The translations under genes and the position numbers were made by a program. From Streptomyces sp. NBRC 110028 (GTDB lineage Bacteria > Actinomycetota > Actinomycetes > Streptomycetales > Streptomycetaceae), in NCBI RefSeq assembly GCF_001417735.1, contig NZ_BBUZ01000025.1:651614-715613 (forward strand): a DNA stretch of 64,000 nt, written 5' to 3'. The notes beneath the pieces are model-generated. The model saw nothing but the letters and a program-made list of their open reading frames with translations, ran no database searches and was not told the DNA's origin. Positions 32,840-40,395 of this stretch are shown here, one piece after another. Position 1 is the stretch's first letter. Each line of letters starts with the position of its first letter.

Positions 32840-33014
32840 GGGCGTGTTTCGAAAGTCCCGCCTGCCCCGCGACGCCTGGCACGCACGCTCGCTGCGTTGT
32901 CGGGACCGTCCGAGTAGGCCCGCTACGAGGACGACCCTCCGCCTTGCGATCGCACGCACCAGACGCCGCGGGGCCCGCCCTCCGGGCGGACGACGCTACT
33001 TTCGAAACACGCCC
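32840..33014. mobile_element. 175-bp MITE with 17-bp perfect terminal inverted repeats
   Basis: Left end GGGCGTGTTTCGAAAGT (32840-32856) and right end ACTTTCGAAACACGCCC (32998-33014) are perfect inverted repeats. Further inward the arms stay complementary with mismatches: GCCCCGCGACGCCTGG near 32873 versus the reverse complement of a stretch near 32969-32985. The element contains no ORF of its own. Inverted ends, small size and lack of a transposase fit a non-autonomous element moved by an IS in trans. No clear target duplication was seen. It lies exactly between the stop codon of the TPR regulator and the last codons of the ArsR gene. Confidence 0.8.
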
Positions 33015-33796
33015 TGGCCCGCGCTCGGCGGGGGCCGGCCCGCGCTCACCCCGAACGTGCGCGCCAGGCCCGCCGTGCCCGCCTTCGTCACGTCGATCGC
33101 CCGGCGCCGCGTTCCCCGGCGGATCCAGTCCAGCTCGAAGAGGCGGTCGGTGATCGCGGCGCCGAGGGCGCCCGCCAGGTGGTGGCGCTGTTCGGTCCAG
33201 TCCACGCAGTAGCGGATCAGGGGGCGGCGGCCGCCGAGCCGGTCGGTGTGCACGCCGAACGCGGCCAGCTCGGCCCGCCCTGGGTCGGTCAGCCGGTACG
33301 GGGTGTCGTTGCCGGGGGCGGACAGCCGGTCGCGCCGGGCCGCCTCCGGGTGGTGGTGTCCGTCGCCGCCGGTCAGCACGCCGCGCTCCAGCAGGGCGCC
33401 CATCAGCGCCACGCCCAGGCCGCCCGCCACATGGTCGTAGCAGGTGCGGGCCCGGCGCAGGGCGTTGGCATGGGTGGCCGCCCGCAGCGAGGTGACGGGC
33501 AGCGGCGGCGCGATCCTGGCCAGCGCCTCGATGGCCTCGCCGACGGCGGGGCCGGTCAGCCGGTAGTAGCGGTGCCGCCCCTGCGGTTCGACGCGTACGA
33601 CACCGGCCTCCATCAGCTTCGCCAGATGCCCGCTCACCGTGGACGCGCTCACCCCCGCCTCGGTGGCCAGCACGCTCGCGGGCAGCGCCCGCCCCTCCGC
33701 CAGCGCCAGCAGGATCCGGGCGCGGGAGGCGTCCGCGAAGGCGGTGGCGGCGCGGGCGATGTCCGCGTCGCAAGCGGGGGAGGCAGGGGAGGCCAT
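32996..33796 (-). CDS. ArsR-family regulator, C-terminus altered by MITE insertion
   Basis: 266 residues. A winged helix at residues 8-85 (ARAATAFADASRARILLALAEG, ASVLATEAGVSASTVSGHLAKLMEAGVVRVEPQGRHRYYRL described by its ends) is followed by a domain containing RRARTCYDHVAGGLGVALM and LIRYCVDWTEQRHHLAGALG, as in the large actinobacterial ArsR proteins with a C-terminal effector region. The conserved YCVDWTEQ and DHVAG motifs suggest an intact protein. The last five residues (GVFRK) and the stop codon are supplied by the MITE inverted repeat, so the native C-terminus was replaced, probably just after the end of the conserved domain. It lies downstream of a nucleotidyltransferase gene on the same strand (50-bp gap). 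Confidence 0.8.
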   Translation of the reverse strand: MASPASPACDADIARAATAFADASRARILLALAEGRALPASVLATEAGVSASTVSGHLAKLMEAGVVRVEPQGRHRYYRLTGPAVGEAIEALARIAPPLPVTSLRAATHANALRRARTCYDHVAGGLGVALMGALLERGVLTGGDGHHHPEAARRDRLSAPGNDTPYRLTDPGRAELAAFGVHTDRLGGRRPLIRYCVDWTEQRHHLAGALGAAITDRLFELDWIRRGTRRRAIDVTKAGTAGLARTFGVSAGRPPPSAGQGVFRK

Positions 33797-33845
33797 GGGT
33801 CCAGCCTAGGACACAGTCGCTTCGGCGCCCGGCGAAGTGTTTCGG

Positions 33846-34595
33846 TCACCCGGCGGCGCCGAACGCCTCCTCCGCCCCGGCGATCGCCCGCGCCAGCGCC
33901 TCGGGCTCCGGCCGCAGCCCGGCCATGATCGTGTCGAGGTGGCCCAGCCCCGCCCGCCGCAGAAGCCGCTTTTCGTTGGTGACCCACTCACCGCGTGCCG
34001 CCAGCACCGCGTGGGCGGTCTGCAGGGCGGCGGTGGCCAGCGCGCCCGCGACCTCGGTGGCCTGGCCGCGCCGGACGTACGCGCCCTCGGCGTACCGGAG
34101 CGTCCACGCGGCCCGGTCGCGCCAGAACGGGGGAGCCGCCGCGCGCAGCGCCTCCGGGTACGCGGGGCGGGGCAGGGCGCCGCGGAGCACCCGGTTGATG
34201 GCGAGTTCGGCGACGACCAGATAGCTGGGGATGCCCGCGAGGTGGAACAGGAGCGGTTCCCAGTGGAAGCGGCCCTGCCGGGCCTCGGCGAGTTCGTGCT
34301 CGACGACGTCGAGGTCGCGGTAGTGGACGTCGACGCGGCGGCCGTCGACGGTGAGCCACGCGCCGCCGTTGAAGACACCGCCCCAGTCACCGATGTCCGA
34401 GACCTCGCCCTCCCAGCCGAGCGCGCGCAGTTCGGCCGGGTCGAAGCCGCCCCGGTAGTAGAGGGCCAGGTCCCAGTCGCTGTCCGGGGTGTGGGTGTGC
34501 TGGGCGCGGGAGCCGCCGAGGGTGACGGCGTGCACGCCGGGCAGGGCGGCCAGCCGGTCGGCGGTGTGGTCGAGGAAGGTGTTGTCGTCGGTCAC
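33846..34595 (-). CDS. Nucleotidyltransferase-domain protein
   Basis: 249 residues. The N-terminus has the minimal nucleotidyltransferase motif GGSRAQHTHTPDSDWDLALYY (G-S-x10-D-x-D, about residues 27-47), and a third carboxylate is probably in GRRVDVHYRDLD (about 88). The C-terminal half is helical (AEGAYVRRGQATEVAGALATAALQTAHAVLAARG) like the substrate domain of aminoglycoside or MNT-type nucleotidyltransferases. It could modify a small molecule or a toxin-like partner; no partner HEPN gene is seen. The start is the ATG at 34595. Probably in one transcript with the ArsR gene. Confidence 0.82.
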   Translation of the reverse strand: MTDDNTFLDHTADRLAALPGVHAVTLGGSRAQHTHTPDSDWDLALYYRGGFDPAELRALGWEGEVSDIGDWGGVFNGGAWLTVDGRRVDVHYRDLDVVEHELAEARQGRFHWEPLLFHLAGIPSYLVVAELAINRVLRGALPRPAYPEALRAAAPPFWRDRAAWTLRYAEGAYVRRGQATEVAGALATAALQTAHAVLAARGEWVTNEKRLLRRAGLGHLDTIMAGLRPEPEALARAIAGAEEAFGAAG

Positions 34596-34711
34596 GTTCC
34601 CCGGATCTTACGTCGTGTGTCCCAGCGGTCCCACCGGTTTTCCGGTCGGCGACGACCGTGGGTGCCGACGACCATGAGGTGCCGGGGAGTTCGGCTGCCA
34701 GGGCGGCGCGG

Positions 34712-36055
34712 TCAGGCCGCCGCGGCGGGGACGGCGGGGGTGTCGGAACCGGGGGTGTCGGAGCCGGGGGTGGCGCCGAAGTCCTGGAGCACCGCGCGGG
34801 CGGCGCGGCGGCCGGAGACGAGGGCCCCCTGCACGGTGCTGGCGTCGCGGTGGTCGCCGCATACGTACAGCCCGGACAGCAGCCGCACCGGGCGCCGCAG
34901 GTCGTGCGGCGCGGGCATGGCGGGCACCGCGTGCGGGTCGTGGTGGGCGGCCAGCAGCTCCCAGTCGGCGGTGGAGGTGCCGTAGACCGCGGCGAGCTGG
35001 GCCCTGGCCCGCCGGTCGAGTTCGGCGGTCGGCAGGCCCGCGGCGGCGCCCAGCACGGTGGAGGTGATCAGCACCCGGCCGGGCGGGGTGCGCGAGGGGT
35101 CGACCTCGCTCGCGACCGTGGTGTGCGCGACGGGGCCCTGGCCGCCCGCGGCGAGGATCAGCGCGGGTTCGCGCAGCGGCGGCTGATCGGCGGTGTGGTG
35201 CAGCACGGTGACCGGGTGGAAGGCGGGCAGCCGCAGCCCGGGGAGGAGTTCGGCGGCGTCGTGCGCCCCGGTGGCCACCAGCACCGCGCGGCACCGGATC
35301 TCGCCGTGTCCGGCGGTGGTCACGGTGGTGGTGGCGGCCGAGGTGGCCCGTACGTCGGTGCGCACGGTCCCCGGCGGCAGCGTGGCGGCCAGCAGCTCGG
35401 GGACGGTGGAGGCGCCGCCCGCGGGAAGGCACAGCCGGCCGCGGGCGTAGCCGCGCAGCACCAGGTCGGCGCAGCGGCTGGAGGTGTTCAGGCCCGGGTC
35501 GCTCAGCAGCGAGACGAGGAGCGGGCGCAGCACGCTCTCGACGGTACGAGCGGGAAGGCCCCGCCCCGCCAGGGTCTCGTGGACCGGCCGGTCGGGGCGG
35601 GCGAGGAGGCGGTCCGCGGGCAGGGCGGCGAGCCTGCCGAGCGCGGCACCGAGTCGGGCCTGATCGAGTCCGCCGCCCAGCGGCGCACGGGCAGCGCTCG
35701 CGAGAGCGCGCGCCGTGGTGAATGCGCCCCTTGTGCTCCGGGGGCCGCGGGGCGGGCCGATCCGCTGCGTACGGCCGTCGCCGTGGACCAGCACCCCCTG
35801 GGAGAAGGGGCGCAGGGCGAGGGCGTCGAGTCCCGGGGTGTGCCGCAGCTCGGGGAAGGAGGTGTTCACCAGCTGCCCGGTGCGGTCCAGCCGGAAGCCG
35901 TCGACCGTATCGGTCGTCATGCGGCCGCCGACCCGGGGCGCGGCCTCCAGAACGGTGACCTCCATCCCCGCGCCGGTCAGCGACTGGGCGGCGGCCAGCC
36001 CCGCGAGTCCGGCTCCCACGATGACGACGTCCGTGCGGTGCGCGCTGCTGAACAC
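34712..36055 (-). CDS. FAD-dependent oxidoreductase, amine-oxidase/phytoene-desaturase-like
   Basis: 447 residues. The N-terminal dinucleotide-binding motif DVVIVGAGLAGLAAAQSLTGAGMEVTVLEAAPRVGGRM (GxGxxG with Glu at the end of strand 2, and the following RxGGR) identifies the flavin monooxygenase/amine oxidase class. Near the C-terminus SGLYVCGDHRDASTVQGALVSGRRAARAVL is the second FAD contact. The middle has LLRPLLVSLLSDPGLNTSS and CLPAGGASTVPELL. Substrate unknown; relatives oxidise amines, desaturate isoprenoids or protoporphyrinogen. The C-terminus has a GSDTPGSDTP duplication from a DNA repeat. Monocistronic, ATG at 36055. Confidence 0.82.
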   Translation of the reverse strand: MFSSAHRTDVVIVGAGLAGLAAAQSLTGAGMEVTVLEAAPRVGGRMTTDTVDGFRLDRTGQLVNTSFPELRHTPGLDALALRPFSQGVLVHGDGRTQRIGPPRGPRSTRGAFTTARALASAARAPLGGGLDQARLGAALGRLAALPADRLLARPDRPVHETLAGRGLPARTVESVLRPLLVSLLSDPGLNTSSRCADLVLRGYARGRLCLPAGGASTVPELLAATLPPGTVRTDVRATSAATTTVTTAGHGEIRCRAVLVATGAHDAAELLPGLRLPAFHPVTVLHHTADQPPLREPALILAAGGQGPVAHTTVASEVDPSRTPPGRVLITSTVLGAAAGLPTAELDRRARAQLAAVYGTSTADWELLAAHHDPHAVPAMPAPHDLRRPVRLLSGLYVCGDHRDASTVQGALVSGRRAARAVLQDFGATPGSDTPGSDTPAVPAAAA

Positions 36056-36193
36056 ATGCCCTCCCCGGGACCGGGATGGAGCGGATCGGAACGGTCACGA
36101 CGGTAGGGGCAAAAACGGTCGATGACAGACGCGCATCGACCGAGCACGGGCGCACAACGGTCGCACGCTGATCGGGTACGGCCTGTCGATGAC

Positions 36194-36240
36194 CTCTCGG
36201 ACCCTCTCGGACCCTCTCGGACCCTCTCGGACCCTCCGGA
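36194..36240. repeat. 10-bp tandem repeat upstream of the oxidoreductase
   Basis: CTCTCGGACC is repeated four times plus a partial copy, in the non-coding DNA between the oxidoreductase and the TIGR01777 gene. A simple slippage array; it could also affect a terminator for the TIGR01777 gene, which ends at 36267. Confidence 0.85.
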
Positions 36241-36266
36241 CTCTCGGCGGGACCGGCGGCGGATTC

Positions 36267-37166
36267 TCAGCGCCGTCCGTCCGCCGCCGCCTTCAGGGCC
36301 TCGTCGATATGCGGATAGGTGAACGAGAAGCCGGAGTCCAGCAGCTTGCGGGGGAGGGCCCGCACGCTGCCGAGGATGTCGGTGGACATCTCGCCCAGGG
36401 CCATCCGCAGGGCCGGGGCGGGCACATGGAGGAGCGCGGGACGGCGCAGCACCCGGCCCATGGCCTCGGTGATCTCACGGTTGGTCACGGGGGAGGGGCC
36501 GGTGAGGTTGACGGGGCCGACGAGGTCCGCCGTGTCCAGGATGTGGCGCAGCGCGGCGATGTGGTCGTGCAGGGCGATGAAGCTCCAGTACTGCCGGCCG
36601 TTGCCCATCCGTCCGCCGAGGCCCGCCTTGAACAGCGGGAAGAGGCGGCCCCACGCCCCGCCCTCGGGCGCGATCACCAGACCGCTGCGGATGAACACCG
36701 TGCGCACGTCCGCCTCCTGCGCCGCGGCGGCCGCCTCCTCCCAGTCCTGGCACAGGTCGGGGAGGAAACCGTGCCCAGGGGGCGCGCTCTCATCGACCGC
36801 GCGCTCCCCCGTGTCCCCGTAGTACCCGACCGCGCTTCCACTGATCAGCACCCGGGGCGGGGTGTCCAGGGAGGCCACGGCCTCGGCGATGGCGGCCGTG
36901 CCCAGCACCCGGCTGTCCCGCAGCTCCTTCTTGTACGCCGCCGTCCAGCGGTGCTCGCCGATGCCCGCGCCCGCGAGGTGGACGACGGCCTCACACCCCG
37001 TCAGCCCGGCGGTGTCGACCCACTGCCGGTGCGGATCCCACTCGACCTCCGTCTCCTCGCGGGGAGTTCGCCGCACCAGCCGCACCACCTGGTGGCCGTC
37101 CCGGCGCAGGGAGTGGACGAGGGCCGTGCCGATGAGCCCGGTGGAACCGGTGACCGCGATGCGCAT
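36267..37166 (-). CDS. TIGR01777-family epimerase/oxidoreductase (SDR39U1-like)
   Basis: 299 residues. An atypical extended SDR: the NADP-binding MRIAVTGSTGLIGTALVHSLRRDGHQVVRLVRR, the active-site-region motif VLISGSAVGYYGDTGE (SxxxxYYG), CQDWEEAAAAAQ, VFIRSGLVIAPEGGAW, and a C-terminal ALRMALGEMSTDILGSVRALPRKLLDSGFSFTYP which is the family's DUF1731 tail. The natural substrate is not known; members are linked to cell division (yeast/cyanobacterial sulA/Gic1-like) or nucleotide-sugar-like substrates. The start is the ATG at 37166; an 87-codon extension runs into the divergent GNAT gene. Divergent from the GNAT gene with a 67-bp gap. Confidence 0.88.
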   Translation of the reverse strand: MRIAVTGSTGLIGTALVHSLRRDGHQVVRLVRRTPREETEVEWDPHRQWVDTAGLTGCEAVVHLAGAGIGEHRWTAAYKKELRDSRVLGTAAIAEAVASLDTPPRVLISGSAVGYYGDTGERAVDESAPPGHGFLPDLCQDWEEAAAAAQEADVRTVFIRSGLVIAPEGGAWGRLFPLFKAGLGGRMGNGRQYWSFIALHDHIAALRHILDTADLVGPVNLTGPSPVTNREITEAMGRVLRRPALLHVPAPALRMALGEMSTDILGSVRALPRKLLDSGFSFTYPHIDEALKAAADGRR

Positions 37167-37233
37167 GGCCCCATCCTGCCCCTGATCTTCCGGGGGATGT
37201 CGGACGTCGGGGGCGCGTGGCAGAGTGGCCGGC

Positions 37234-37764
37234 ATGTCCGAGTCCTCCGCCCCGCTCCAGCCGTCGGCCCCGCCCGTGCCGCTCATCCGGCGCGCCGTGC
37301 TCGACGACGAGCACGCGCTGGTCGCCCTGGAGCGCCGTACCTGGTCCACGCTGCACTCCGTACAGCCGGCCCCGGAGCCGCCGTACGACGCGTTCTTCAC
37401 CCACCGCAACCGCCCGGTGCACGTCACGGTGGCCGAGCTGGAGGGCCGCCCCGTCGGCTATCTGCGGCTCGTCCCGCCGACACAGTTGGCCAGCAACGCT
37501 CACGTCCGCCAGATACAGGGGCTCGCGGTGACCCCGGAGGCGCGCGGCCGGGGCGTCGCGCGGGCGCTGCTGAACGCGGCGTACGAGGAGGCGCTGCGGC
37601 AGGGTGCGAGCCGGATCACGCTGCGGGTGCTCGGGCACAACCTCCCGGCGCGGCGGCTCTACGAATCGGAGGGCTTCGTGGTCGAGGGCGTCCTGCCGGG
37701 GGAGTTCCTGCTCGACGGCGGATACGTGGACGATGTGCTGATGGGCCGCGCCCTCACCGGCTGA
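37234..37764 (+). CDS. GNAT-family N-acetyltransferase
   Basis: 176 residues. The acetyl-CoA-binding motif A is QIQGLAVTPEARGRGVARALLNAAYEEALRQG (R-G-R-G-V-A, about 98-118), followed by motif B ITLRVLGHNLPARRLYESEGFVVEGVLPGEFLLDGGYVDDVLMGR, which has the family's N-x-x-A-x-x-x-Y-E-x-x-G-F pattern. It resembles RimI/antibiotic-type acetyltransferases; the acceptor is unknown. A GTG nine bases upstream (37225) is an alternative start. Divergent from the TIGR01777 gene, and its stop lies 3 bp from the convergent DUF4240 gene. Confidence 0.88.
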   Translation: MSESSAPLQPSAPPVPLIRRAVLDDEHALVALERRTWSTLHSVQPAPEPPYDAFFTHRNRPVHVTVAELEGRPVGYLRLVPPTQLASNAHVRQIQGLAVTPEARGRGVARALLNAAYEEALRQGASRITLRVLGHNLPARRLYESEGFVVEGVLPGEFLLDGGYVDDVLMGRALTG

Positions 37765-37767
37765 GCG

Positions 37768-38286
37768 TCAGCCCCGGAAGCGCTCCCAGAGCCGGGGATA
37801 GCGCTCCGCCAGCACCGCGTCGTCCTCGAAGTCGACCGTCGTGCCGATCGGCTCCTCAGGGCGTGGCGGAAGCGCCAGCTCCGGCAGCACCGCGCCGGTC
37901 AGCTGCTCGTACGCCTCGTCCGCCGCGAACCCCAGGTCCTCGCAGTCGCCGTCCACCTGCTCGTCGAAGTCCTCGAGCAGTTCGGCCAGGGCGTCCGGGT
38001 CGTGCAGCGCGCCCTCGAAGACGTCCCGGCCCTGGCCGATCAGCCAGTAGCGGAACGCCTCGAAGGCGTCGTCGCCGACGCCGCCCAGCAGCACCCACGC
38101 GGCGCCCCACAGATCCCAGCGGTACGCCCGGTTGGCGCGGGCCTCGAAGTGCCGGGCGAAGTCCAGCACGGAGTCCGGGTCGAGCTGGGACAGCTGCTCG
38201 ACGAGCAGGTCGGACTGCTCCTCGGGGTCGCCCTCGGCGGCCTCCCGAGCGCTGTCGACCAGCCCCCAGAACTCCGTCTCGTCCAT
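37768..38286 (-). CDS. DUF4240 protein
   Basis: 172 residues, acidic. The family pattern is clear: MDETEFWGLVDSAREAAEGDPEEQSDLLVEQLSQL, then VLDFARHFEARANRAYRWDLWGAAWVLLGGVGDDAFEAFRYWLIGQGRDVFEGAL, and DEAYEQLTG. DUF4240 proteins are small soluble proteins common in actinobacteria, often near stress or toxin-type genes, with no proven function. The ATG at 38286 or the one at 38289 may be used. Convergent with the GNAT gene (3 bp apart). Confidence 0.88.
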   Translation of the reverse strand: MDETEFWGLVDSAREAAEGDPEEQSDLLVEQLSQLDPDSVLDFARHFEARANRAYRWDLWGAAWVLLGGVGDDAFEAFRYWLIGQGRDVFEGALHDPDALAELLEDFDEQVDGDCEDLGFAADEAYEQLTGAVLPELALPPRPEEPIGTTVDFEDDAVLAERYPRLWERFRG

Positions 38287-38436
38287 CATCACGGGACCAG
38301 CATCGGCCCTCGGGCCCACCCCCGCACGTGGAGCGACCCAGATGCGGCCCTCTTGTTATATGCGACAGGAGATGTCGGGTTTCCTTGCGATCGTCGAACG
38401 CGTCACTGATGACGGCTCCATGGAGAGGACACGTAC

Positions 38437-39366
38437 GTGAGCACACAGGGCGCACAGGGGCCACTGGCGGGCAAGGTCGCACTCGTCGCGGGCGCGACGC
38501 GGGGCGCGGGCCGGGCGATGGCCGTCGAGCTGGGCGCGGCGGGCGCCACCGTCTACGCGACGGGGCGCACCACCCGGAACGGGGTCAGCGAGGTCGGGCG
38601 GGCCACGGAGACCATCGAGGAGACCGCGGAACTGATCACCGCGGCGGGTGGCACGGGGTACGCGGTGCCGACCGACCACCTGGAGCCGGAGCAGGTCAAG
38701 GCGCTCATCGAGCGCGTCGACCGGGAGCAGGGGCGGCTGGATGTCCTGGTCAACGACGTATGGGGCGGTGAGGCGCTGATCGAGTTCGACAAGAAGACCT
38801 GGGAGACGAACCTGACGAGCGGGCTGCGGATGCTCCGGCTCGGCATCGAGACCCATCTGATCACCCACTACTACGCGCTGCCGCTGCTGGTCCGGAACCC
38901 CGGTGGCCTGGTGGTCGAGATCACCGACGGCAACGAGGAGTTCAACAAGGAATTCCGCATCAACCTCTTCTTCGACATCACCAAGAACACCCCCATCCGC
39001 ACGGCGTTCGGGCTGGCCCAGGAGCTGAAGGAGTTCGACGCCACGGCGGTGTGCCTCTCCCCGGGCTTCCTGCGCTCCGAGCAGATGCTGGACCACTTCA
39101 AGGTGACCGAGGAGAACTGGCGGGACGCGGTGGAGAAGGAGCCGCACTTCGCCATCGCCGAGACCCCGCACTTCGTCGGGCGGGCGGTCGCCGCGCTCGC
39201 CGCCGACCCGGACCGGGCGCGCTGGAACGGGAAGTCCGTCTTCAGCGGGGACCTGGCCAAGGTCTACGGCTTCACCGACCTCGACGGCTCACGGCCGGAC
39301 GTCGCCGGGTACTTCCGGGACGTCGTCATCGGCGGCAAGGAGGGCACCGCGGCCGACTACCGGTGA
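38437..39366 (+). CDS. Short-chain dehydrogenase/reductase
   Basis: 309 residues, GTG start preceded by GGAGAGGAC. The nucleotide-binding GATRGAGRAMAVELGAAGATVYATGRTTRN (TGxxxGxG type, about 20-50) has the Arg typical for NADP preference. VLVNDVWGGEAL replaces the usual NNAG motif, and the usual catalytic YxxxK is not obvious: the corresponding region reads GNEEFNKEFRINLFFDITKN with no tyrosine four residues before a lysine. The protein resembles the DHRS1-like SDRs with a long C-terminal part (HFVGRAVAALAADPDRARWNGKSVFSGDLAKVYGFTDLDG). Substrate unknown. Confidence 0.85.
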   Translation: MSTQGAQGPLAGKVALVAGATRGAGRAMAVELGAAGATVYATGRTTRNGVSEVGRATETIEETAELITAAGGTGYAVPTDHLEPEQVKALIERVDREQGRLDVLVNDVWGGEALIEFDKKTWETNLTSGLRMLRLGIETHLITHYYALPLLVRNPGGLVVEITDGNEEFNKEFRINLFFDITKNTPIRTAFGLAQELKEFDATAVCLSPGFLRSEQMLDHFKVTEENWRDAVEKEPHFAIAETPHFVGRAVAALAADPDRARWNGKSVFSGDLAKVYGFTDLDGSRPDVAGYFRDVVIGGKEGTAADYR

Positions 39367-39369
39367 GCC

Positions 39370-40359
39370 TCACCGGTAGAGGTCGTTCATCCGCCGCGCC
39401 GCCGTCGCGAACCGCTCCCGCAGCTCCGGCGGCGCCAGCACCTCCGCCTCCGGGCCCAGGGCGAGGAGCTGGGCGTACGCGACCTCGGCCGACTCCACCG
39501 GCAGGGTCACGGTGATCCGCCCCTCCCCGTCCGGCTCCCCGGCGGACCGTACGGCCTCCTCGACCGCCGTACGGTCCATGACGTGACGCACGGCCCGTGC
39601 GCCCTCCGGGGTGAGGCGCACGGTGACCTCCTCGCGGAGGATCGAGCGCGCGAACTGCGCGGCCCGCTCCTCCCAGAAGGCGGGCAGGTCGAACGTCTCG
39701 TCGCGCCGGAACCGGCCCTCGCCGGGCGCGGGCCCGACCGTGGTGAGACGGTCCACCCGGTAGACCCGGAAGTCGGCCTGGGAGCCCCCGGAGGCACGGA
39801 CGCGGGCCGCCAGATACCAGACGCCCGCCTTGAGGACGAGCCCGTACGGCTCCAGCTCGCGGTCCACCTCGGTGTCCCGGCGGCGGTAGCGGACGGTGAG
39901 CCGCCGGTCGTCCCACACCGCGTCGGCGACGTCCGGCAGCAGCGAGGGCGTCTGCGGCTCCTGCCACCACCCGGGGGCGTCGAGGTGGAAGCGCTGGGCC
40001 ACCGTGTGGGAGGCGTCGCGCAGCTCGGGCAGGAGCGCGGCGGAGACCTTCAGCCGGGCGGCGGAGGCGGCGTCGGCGAGGCCCATCTCGCGCAGCGCGG
40101 AGGGCACCCCGGAGAGGAACAGCGCCTCGGCCTCGGTGCGGCCGAGGCCGGTCAGCCGGGTGCGGTAGCCGCCGATGAGCCGGTAGCCACCGGCCCGGCC
40201 GCGGTCCGCGTAGACCGGGACCCCGGCCTCGGAGAGCGCGGCGGCGTCCCGCGTCACCGTGCGCTCCGAAACCTCCAGCTCACGCGCCAGCTCGGCCCCC
40301 GTTATCGAGGGCCGAGCCTGGAGCAGGAGCACCATCTTGATCAGTCGCGCGGCACGCAC
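39370..40359 (-). CDS. WYL-domain transcriptional regulator with DeoR-type HTH
   Basis: 329 residues. The HTH lies at residues 1-60 (LIKMVLLLQARPSITGAELARELEVSERTVTRDAAALSEAGVPVYADRGRAGGYRL). The WYL domain covers about 140-215 (RLTVRYRRRDTEVDRELEPYGLVLKAGVWYLAARV), with the name-giving WYL at GVWYLAAR, and a WCX extension is at the C-terminus. WYL regulators sense nucleic acids, cyclic nucleotides or other ligands, and many act in DNA-damage or phage response. The GTG at 40359 is the start. Tail-to-tail with the SDR gene (3 bp apart). Confidence 0.88.
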   Translation of the reverse strand: MRAARLIKMVLLLQARPSITGAELARELEVSERTVTRDAAALSEAGVPVYADRGRAGGYRLIGGYRTRLTGLGRTEAEALFLSGVPSALREMGLADAASAARLKVSAALLPELRDASHTVAQRFHLDAPGWWQEPQTPSLLPDVADAVWDDRRLTVRYRRRDTEVDRELEPYGLVLKAGVWYLAARVRASGGSQADFRVYRVDRLTTVGPAPGEGRFRRDETFDLPAFWEERAAQFARSILREEVTVRLTPEGARAVRHVMDRTAVEEAVRSAGEPDGEGRITVTLPVESAEVAYAQLLALGPEAEVLAPPELRERFATAARRMNDLYR

Positions 40360-40395
40360 CGCCCCATCATGCCGTGACGGGGCGGCGCCGCGCGC

